From an uncultured Rickettsiales bacterium (GTDB lineage: Bacteria; Pseudomonadota; Alphaproteobacteria; Rickettsiales; UBA1997), in the NCBI GenBank assembly GCA_944390875.1, contig CALXRO010000004.1:1-11598 (forward strand): a stretch of DNA of 11,598 nucleotides, given 5' to 3'. The stretch's first letter is position 1. Each line of letters opens with the position of its first letter. Below, piece by piece: positions 7,713 to 11,598 of this stretch. Both the position numbers and the translations under genes were made by a program. The notes beneath the pieces were generated by a model. The model was not told the origin of the DNA. It saw only the letters and a list, made by a program, of their open reading frames with translations, and searched no databases.

Positions 7713-8534
7713 ATGAAATTACTAGAAGGCAAAAAAGGATTAATATTAGGAGTTTTAAATAATAAATCTATTGCTTGGGGGATAGCAAAAGAAGTTGTTG
7801 ATAATGGCGCAGAAATTGCTTTGACATATCAAGGTGATGCAGGTGCAAAAAGAGTTATACCCTTAGCAGAAGAGCTTAATGTAAAATTAACTATACCTTG
7901 TGATGTTACAAATGATGAAGATATAGATAATGTTTTCAATACTCTTGAAAAAGAATTTGGTAAATTAGATTTCTTAGTACATTCTGTTGCTTATTCCGAT
8001 AAAGATGAATTGAGAGGTAAGTATTATGATACAAGCAGAAACAATTTCAAAAATACTATGGATATATCAGCATATTCGTTAGTAGCACTCATAAAAAAAG
8101 CGTTGCCACTCATGGAAAAAGCTGGAGGTGGTAGTATATTAGCTATGACATATTATGGTTCAGAAAAGGTAATACCACATTATAATGTAATGGGAGTAGC
8201 AAAGGCAGCACTTGAAACAAGTGTTATGTATCTTGCTAACGATCTTGGTGAAAAAAATATAAGAGTAAATGCAATATCTTCTGGACCAATAAAAACACTT
8301 GCTGCATCAGGTATAGGTGGATTTAATTATATGCTTGAATATAATGAATTAAATGCTCCAATGAGAAAAAATGTAACTCCCGAAGATAATGGTAAAACAG
8401 CATTATATTTATTAAGTGACTTATCTAATGGAGTAACAGGAGAAATCATCCATGTTGATGGAGGCTACCATATAATAGGTATGAAAGATCCTACTGTTAA
8501 AAATGTAGAAATTCCAGAAGGATATAAGTTTTAA
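7713..8534 (+). CDS. fabI: Enoyl-[acyl-carrier-protein] reductase (NADH), FabI
   Basis: 273 residues, close to the 262 of E. coli. It reduces trans-2-enoyl-ACP in the last step of each cycle of type II fatty-acid elongation, in the cytosol, as a tetramer. The fold is a short-chain dehydrogenase: the cofactor-binding stretch is GVLNNKSIAWGIA (13-25), CDV (63-65) follows the adenine pocket, and the FabI active-site set is Y147, Y157 and K164 within MTYYGSEKVIPHYNVMGVAK (145-164). The C-terminal VTGEIIHVDGGYHIIGM is typical. The residue aligned with E. coli Gly93, a triclosan-resistance position, is Ala93 (HSVAYSDKDEL). The start gives the standard N-terminus (MKLLEGKKGLILG) but lacks a Shine-Dalgarno site. 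It may share a transcript with aspS or use the weak promoter in the gap. Confidence 0.97.
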   Translation: MKLLEGKKGLILGVLNNKSIAWGIAKEVVDNGAEIALTYQGDAGAKRVIPLAEELNVKLTIPCDVTNDEDIDNVFNTLEKEFGKLDFLVHSVAYSDKDELRGKYYDTSRNNFKNTMDISAYSLVALIKKALPLMEKAGGGSILAMTYYGSEKVIPHYNVMGVAKAALETSVMYLANDLGEKNIRVNAISSGPIKTLAASGIGGFNYMLEYNELNAPMRKNVTPEDNGKTALYLLSDLSNGVTGEIIHVDGGYHIIGMKDPTVKNVEIPEGYKF

Positions 8535-8700
8535 GGTTATATCATATCAATATTACATGTTTTAAATAAATAAGATTAAATCATCTTGGTGAGGTGTTGT
8601 GTTGCTATTTTACAGGAATGTCTATTTTTAAAAATATTAAACTACTAGTAAAAACAAAATTATGTTATATTAAAAAATTAACAAAAATTGTCTTATATAC
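8535..8700. other. Convergent spacer between fabI and tRNA-Gln
   Basis: fabI (plus) and the gapR-to-tRNA-Gln unit (minus) converge here. It holds a perfect 14-base palindrome, TATTTTTAAAAATA (8623-8636), a weak AAGAT/ATCTT inverted repeat (8572-8576, 8583-8587), and a GT-rich patch at 8585-8604 that stands out from the A+T background. None is followed by a T-run typical of a factor-independent terminator, so how either transcript ends is unclear. Confidence 0.35.
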
Positions 8701-8774
8701 TGGCTGCCGTACCAGGACTCGAACCTAGATAAACAGAATCAGAGTCTGTTGTCCTACCATTAGACGATACGGCA
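8701..8774 (-). tRNA. tRNA-Gln (anticodon CUG)
   Basis: 74 bases with a full cloverleaf on the minus strand: acceptor TGCCGTA pairs with TACGGCA; D-arm GTCT-AATGGTA-GGAC; anticodon stem ACAGA/TCTGT around the loop CTCTGAT, so the anticodon is CTG; four-base variable loop; T-arm CTAGG-TTCGAGT-CCTGG. The discriminator is G and CCA is encoded. The U1-A72 pair and G73 agree with tRNA-Gln identity. It reads CAG, a rare codon in such an AT-rich genome, so a UUG isoacceptor is expected elsewhere. The 5' end is the base right after the rluB stop codon, so it is almost certainly released from the gapR-IMPase-rluB transcript by RNase P. Confidence 0.93.
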
Positions 8775-9518
8775 TTAACTTAAATCAACTTTATTACCTA
8801 TAGCCTCTTTAAGAACTTTATCAGGCACAGGCTTTACAGCTCCAACAACCAAATTACCAAGATGGAATGGACCAAACGAAGTTCTTTTTAATTTTATTAC
8901 TCTCAAACCAAAATGATTCATAATTTTTCTAACTTCTCTATTTTTGCCTTCAGTAATAGAAATCTTTAGCCAATTATTTGTAGTTTCACTTTGTTTTTCA
9001 ATAGTAATTTTTGCTGGAGAATATTTCATACCATCAATTATTATACCATTTTTTGCAATTTTATCCGCACTTGAAACAAGTTTTTTAATATTACCATGTA
9101 CTTTAACCAAATATTGTCTAGTCCATGCTGTCTTTGGATGCTCAATATATCTTGATAAATCACCATTATTTGTTAATAATAATAAGCCTTCTGTATCCAT
9201 ATCAAGTCTACCTACACTTATAACCCTAGGCATATTTTTAGGTAATAAATTATATATATTTTTTCTTCCTTGTGGATCATTATTAGTAACTATATAACCC
9301 TTTGGCTTATTAAAAATCCACATTTTTGTTTTTTCTCTTTTTTTTAGGAGCTTGTTATCTATTTTTATTGACTGATCAGTTATAAAAAATATAGGCGTAT
9401 CTATAATTTTTCCATTAACTTTAACTCTACCTTCTTCTATAAGTTTTTCAGCACATCTTTTAGAACAATAACCACTATTAGCTATTACCTTTGCTACTCT
9501 TTGACCTTTTTCAAGCAT
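8775..9518 (-). CDS. rluB: Pseudouridine synthase of the RsuA/RluB/E/F family, probably RluB
   Basis: 247 residues. An S4 RNA-binding domain (about 5-60: RVAKVIANSGYCSKR, GRVKVNG) precedes the catalytic domain with GRLDMDTEGLLLLTNNGDL (103-121), where D106 is the catalytic Asp, and the C-terminal family motif EGKNREVRKIM (190-200). The S4 domain plus length fits RluB, which converts U2605 of 23S rRNA to pseudouridine; RsuA, RluE or RluF specificity cannot be excluded by eye. It overlaps the upstream IMPase-like gene by 8 bases (ATGCTTGA), which suggests translational coupling; AAAGG lies directly against the ATG, too close to act as a normal Shine-Dalgarno site. A later Met66 start would delete the S4 domain. 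Its TAA abuts the tRNA-Gln gene with no spacer. Confidence 0.9.
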   Translation of the reverse strand: MLEKGQRVAKVIANSGYCSKRCAEKLIEEGRVKVNGKIIDTPIFFITDQSIKIDNKLLKKREKTKMWIFNKPKGYIVTNNDPQGRKNIYNLLPKNMPRVISVGRLDMDTEGLLLLTNNGDLSRYIEHPKTAWTRQYLVKVHGNIKKLVSSADKIAKNGIIIDGMKYSPAKITIEKQSETTNNWLKISITEGKNREVRKIMNHFGLRVIKLKRTSFGPFHLGNLVVGAVKPVPDKVLKEAIGNKVDLS

Positions 9519-10260
9519 CCTTTACTACCATATTTTTCAAATTATCATATATTATTGAATTACTAAACATTATGGAATTATCTGATATCCTATAACTCAA
9601 ACCTCCAGCTTCCCTAACAAAAAGTTCACAAGAATCAATTTCCATTTGAAATCCATCAAAAATAAAATTTGCATCATATCTTCCACAAGCAGTATAACAT
9701 GAATCTAAAATGGAACAATTAGCTACCCTAAAATTTGTTAGCATTGAAGATAATTTTATAAATTTTTTTTTACTTTTATTATTATATTTTATTCCTATTA
9801 ATGCATTATCATTAATATTTCTATTAGAAACTCTTACTTTTCTATCGTTTATAAATACACCTTTATTTTCTGCTACAAAAAATATTTCATTAGTTGCATA
9901 ATTGTTTACAACTGAAGCAACAACCTTACTATCATTAAAAAGTGAAACTATTGTCACAAAATATGGTATATGGTGCAAAAGATTTCTAGCGCCACATATG
10001 CTATTTATATATACTGTATTTTTTTTACCATTATTCAGATTTTCAAGATTTTTAAAGCCTTTTATTATCAATTCATAATTTGGCCTTTTTTTTGTAAAAA
10101 ATTCTAGAAATTTCAAATTAAGAAATTCAATAGTTTTATTTAGAAATTCAATAGAACGATTTGTTGTTTGTAAATTACCAAGTTCAACATAATCTCTAAA
10201 CACTTTACTTTCAACTAATTTTATAGACTCTTTTATTAAAAATAAATCTGCGTCGCTCAT
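9511..10260 (-). CDS. Inositol-monophosphatase-fold protein with degenerate metal site (probable pseudoenzyme)
   Basis: 249 residues. Fold signatures are clear in the C-terminal two thirds: LLHHIPYFVTIVSLF (94-108) matches the stretch after the DPxDGT motif, NEIFFVAENKGVFINDRKVRVS (124-145) matches the following sheet, NCSILDSCYTACGRYDANF (181-199) matches GSaaLdlcyvAaGrxD, and LFVREAGG (213-220) is standard. The metal-binding residues are gone: the DPxDGT site reads N85-S-I-C88-G-A, the WD site reads M206-E207, and no clear GEE motif is found. Active relatives (SuhB, CysQ, HisN-like) hydrolyse inositol or nucleotide phosphates with Mg2+; this one is predicted to be inactive or altered. SuhB has a separate role in rRNA transcription, a possible reason for retention without catalysis. 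It overlaps gapR by ATGA and rluB by 8 bases; AGG about 7 bases before its ATG, inside gapR, may serve as ribosome binding site. Confidence 0.72.
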   Translation of the reverse strand: MSDADLFLIKESIKLVESKVFRDYVELGNLQTTNRSIEFLNKTIEFLNLKFLEFFTKKRPNYELIIKGFKNLENLNNGKKNTVYINSICGARNLLHHIPYFVTIVSLFNDSKVVASVVNNYATNEIFFVAENKGVFINDRKVRVSNRNINDNALIGIKYNNKSKKKFIKLSSMLTNFRVANCSILDSCYTACGRYDANFIFDGFQMEIDSCELFVREAGGLSYRISDNSIMFSNSIIYDNLKNMVVKDA

Positions 10261-10496
10261 ATCATACCTAAAGATTCTTTATAAGTTTCTATAAGGCCTT
10301 CCTCTTCTTTTAATTCATTTATATCCTTTTTACGAATACTTACTATTTTACGTATTATTTTTATATCATAACCTAATGTTGCTGCTTCTTTATATATAGC
10401 CAATATTTGATCTCCTATTTCTTTTTTTTCAGATTCAAGATGCTCTATATTTTCAACTATCTGTTTTAATTTTAGGTCTATTTTATTTTCAGACAT
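10257..10496 (-). CDS. gapR: GapR (UPF0335/DUF2312) nucleoid-associated protein
   Basis: 79 residues, the expected size. In Caulobacter GapR binds overtwisted, AT-rich DNA, stimulates type II topoisomerases and is important for replication. The family pattern is present: LKQIVENIEHLESEKKEIGDQI (an N-terminal coiled coil, about 10-31), YKEAATLGYDIKIIRKIVSIRKKD (35-58), then a C-terminal helix ending YKESLGMI. The family is essentially alphaproteobacterial, so it is the best taxonomic marker here. It is the first gene of the minus-strand unit and overlaps the next gene by the four bases ATGA. A promoter with perfect TATAAT lies just upstream and would leave a leader of about 20 bases. No Shine-Dalgarno site is visible. 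Confidence 0.92.
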   Translation of the reverse strand: MSENKIDLKLKQIVENIEHLESEKKEIGDQILAIYKEAATLGYDIKIIRKIVSIRKKDINELKEEEGLIETYKESLGMI

Positions 10497-10521
10497 TTAT
10501 GAAAAATTTTTAGTTAAAAAT

Positions 10522-10549
10522 ATTATATGTTTTTGTTTTTATTTGGCAA
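10522..10549 (-). promoter_or_regulatory. Predicted promoter of the gapR operon
   Basis: Read on the minus strand, TTGCCA (10549-10544) and TATAAT (10527-10522) are separated by 16 bases. Transcription would begin near 10515, about 20 bases before the gapR ATG. The -35 uses the same TTGGCAA as the plus-strand promoter of the dioxygenase-like gene. Confidence 0.5.
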
Positions 10550-10570
10550 CTATATAATTATAAATTTATA
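10543..10570 (+). promoter_or_regulatory. Predicted promoter of the dioxygenase-like gene, divergent from gapR
   Basis: TTGGCA (10543-10548) and TTTATA (10565-10570) are 16 bases apart. The start would be near 10577, with a leader of about 44 bases. Its -35 overlaps that of the gapR promoter by five bases. A competing TATAAT at 10553-10558 has no properly placed -35. Confidence 0.4.
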
Positions 10571-10620
10571 AAAATTAATATAGTAGGTTAAAGATATTTA
10601 CAAATATAAAATATTTTATT

Positions 10621-11328
10621 ATGTTATTATGTAAAAAAAGCAAAAATATTTTATATAGAGTATTAATAATTATGATGTGTCTATTTGTAATTTTGATTAA
10701 TTTGTTTCTTTTAAGTGCAAGAGCAGAAAACAAAATAAATAATATGTTTAATCCACTTAAACAAACACCTTCTGCTTTAATATTCGACAATATATCAAAA
10801 CCAAGAAACTTTAATAAAAATAATAATTTAACCAGAAAAACTGGATCATTCAAATTAGCCATAGGAGAACCATTATACATAAAGGGTAAAGTTGTTGATG
10901 CTTTTGGTGTTCCAATAGAAGGAGTCATGATAAAAATATGGCAAACAAATGCTGCAGGTAAATACCATTCTTTACTAACCAAAGACAGTAAATACGTAGA
11001 CAAAAATTTCATAATGTCTGGACAAGCAATAACAAACAATGTTGGATATTACGAATTTATAACAATATTTCCTGGATTTTATGACGATAGAGCTCCACAT
11101 ATCAATGTCATAATTACACATAAAAAATTTGGTATAATAGAAACAGAGATTTACTTTAAGGACAATCCAAGAAATGAAAATGATCCTATATATATGTCAT
11201 ACCCAGAAGAAGATAGAAAAATGTTAACGGCAGAAGTTAAATATGTCGAACCAAATAATATAACAAAAGGTAAAATAGCTGAATTTGATATAGTTATGGA
11301 TGGATTGCAACAATATAAAAGATATTGA
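10621..11328 (+). CDS. Exported intradiol ring-cleavage dioxygenase-like protein with one iron ligand changed
   Basis: 235 residues. A signal peptide (basic start, hydrophobic 11-33, cleavage probably after ARA at 33-35) directs export. The domain from about 75 to 228 matches the protocatechuate 3,4-dioxygenase beta type: VPIEGVMIKIWQTNAAGKY (97-115), DKNF (127-130), VGYYEFITIFPGFY (141-154), RAPHINVII (157-165). Active members hold Fe(III) with two Tyr and two His and open catechol rings between the hydroxyls. Here Y115, Y154 and H160 are kept, and R157 as well, but the second His is N162 (HIN instead of HIH). It is a single polypeptide, without the alpha subunit. No aromatic-degradation gene is nearby, so protocatechuate catabolism is unlikely. 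Similar lone proteins are annotated in Rickettsia, as I recall. No Shine-Dalgarno site; Met18 or Met19 would truncate the signal. Confidence 0.82.
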   Translation: MLLCKKSKNILYRVLIIMMCLFVILINLFLLSARAENKINNMFNPLKQTPSALIFDNISKPRNFNKNNNLTRKTGSFKLAIGEPLYIKGKVVDAFGVPIEGVMIKIWQTNAAGKYHSLLTKDSKYVDKNFIMSGQAITNNVGYYEFITIFPGFYDDRAPHINVIITHKKFGIIETEIYFKDNPRNENDPIYMSYPEEDRKMLTAEVKYVEPNNITKGKIAEFDIVMDGLQQYKRY

Positions 11329-11354
11329 CTTATTTAAAAAAGTTTTTTTATAAT
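11325..11354 (+). promoter_or_regulatory. Predicted promoter of tRNA-Arg
   Basis: TTGACT (11325-11330) and a perfect TATAAT (11349-11354) are 18 bases apart. The -35 overlaps the TGA stop of the preceding gene (11326-11328). Transcription would start near 11361, about 28 bases before the mature tRNA. Confidence 0.55.
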
Positions 11355-11388
11355 GAATGAGAAATATAAATATAAAATCGTTAAATAA

Positions 11389-11465
11389 GCATCCTTAGCT
11401 CAGTTGGATAGAGCAACAGCCTTCTAAGCTGTGGGTCGTGAGTTCGAATCTCGCAGGATGCGCCA
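11389..11465 (+). tRNA. tRNA-Arg (anticodon UCU)
   Basis: 77 bases with a complete cloverleaf: acceptor GCATCCT pairs with AGGATGC; D-arm begins GCTC and closes GAGC; anticodon stem ACAGC/GCTGT encloses CTTCTAA, giving anticodon TCT; T-arm loop TTCGAAT; G discriminator and encoded CCA. It reads AGA, the most used arginine codon in an AT-rich genome and frequent in the genes of this window. It has its own promoter and a candidate terminator behind it. Confidence 0.95.
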
Positions 11466-11491
11466 TTAAATAAATTTATCTATTAAGAACA

Positions 11492-11537
11492 ATAAAGTAA
11501 TTATTAATTAATATATTACTTTATAATGTTGTTTTTT
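11492..11537 (+). terminator. Candidate A/T-rich terminator after tRNA-Arg
   Basis: A perfect 10-base inverted repeat, ATAAAGTAAT (11492-11501) and ATTACTTTAT (11515-11524), encloses 13 bases that are themselves nearly palindromic (ATTAATTAAT). Six T residues follow at 11532-11537. The stem has only two G-C pairs and the T-run starts seven bases late, so termination may be weak. Confidence 0.4.
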
Positions 11538-11580
11538 AAAAAAATTAAGTTAATATACATCATATATAAGTAAAAAAATA

Positions 11581-11598
11581 GAGGTATAAAATGAGCGA
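11581..11598 (+). CDS. Start of a further gene (partial)
   Basis: GAGG at 11581-11584 sits 6 bases before ATG at 11591, the strongest Shine-Dalgarno site in the window, and the frame begins Met-Ser followed by Asp or Glu before the right edge. Too little is present to identify a product. The coding part starts at 11591. Confidence 0.5.

Noticed and set aside
8623..8636. Palindrome TATTTTTAAAAATA as a bidirectional terminator
   Set aside because: It has no G-C pairs and no loop, and palindromes of this kind are expected in A+T-only runs.
8618..8725. Short plus-strand frame starting after AGGA and reading MSIFKN
   Set aside because: It runs into the antisense of tRNA-Gln, giving the CRTRTRT-like end typical of false frames over tRNA genes.
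8944..9297. 117-codon open frame on the plus strand opposite rluB
   Set aside because: The opposite strand encodes the conserved RluB catalytic core; the hydrophobic product is typical of an antisense shadow.
10575..11039. 154-codon open frame on the minus strand opposite the dioxygenase-like gene
   Set aside because: It lies antisense to a gene with clear family motifs, shows no recognisable domain, and crosses the dioxygenase promoter region.
1..11598. CRISPR arrays, insertion sequences, integrases, phage or toxin-antitoxin genes
   Set aside because: No regularly spaced repeats, terminal inverted repeats or matching protein motifs were found on either strand.

Overview
The window is very AT-rich (roughly three quarters A+T by eye). 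It combines housekeeping genes of an alphaproteobacterial type with genes for exported proteins. The best taxonomic marker is GapR (UPF0335/DUF2312), a nucleoid protein family essentially confined to Alphaproteobacteria. Low GC, scarce Shine-Dalgarno sites, tRNA genes with encoded CCA, and an exported intradiol-dioxygenase-like protein all suit a host-associated Rickettsiales- or Holosporales-like bacterium. The order is an inference, not a proof.

Layout. 1-943: the apparent tail of an upstream gene, then a radical SAM protein of the SPL/COG1533 type. 951-5484: an accessory stretch on the + strand with three genes of the envelope or exterior: an OpgB-like membrane phosphoglycerol transferase, a large exported protein with a complete set of kinase-like catalytic residues behind a strong extended -10 promoter, and a GT11 (alpha-1,2-fucosyltransferase-like) gene with a lipoprotein-type signal, split by a single-base frameshift. 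5485-5819: a gene-poor spacer. 5820-8534: aspS and fabI, both apparently intact. 8701-10496 (minus strand): a tight unit gapR > degenerate inositol-monophosphatase-fold protein > rluB > tRNA-Gln(CUG), with 4-base and 8-base gene overlaps and a tRNA that begins on the base after the rluB stop. 10497-10620: a divergent promoter region in which both predicted -35 boxes use the same TTGGCAA. 10621-11328: an exported intradiol-dioxygenase-fold protein with one iron-ligand histidine replaced by asparagine. 11389-11465: tRNA-Arg(UCU), followed by a candidate terminator and the start of a further gene.

How the parts relate. AspRS carries His31, the residue linked to non-discriminating enzymes that feed tRNA-dependent amidation, and tRNA-Gln probably uses the same GatCAB route. 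FabI serves type II fatty-acid synthesis. The accessory stretch is the most likely site of something new: the exported kinase-like protein is the best candidate for an undescribed effector, and its neighbours would modify the cell surface. Two other proteins, the IMPase-fold protein and the dioxygenase-fold protein, keep their fold signatures but have lost metal-site residues, so they may be repurposed. No CRISPR array, insertion sequence, integrase or phage gene was seen.
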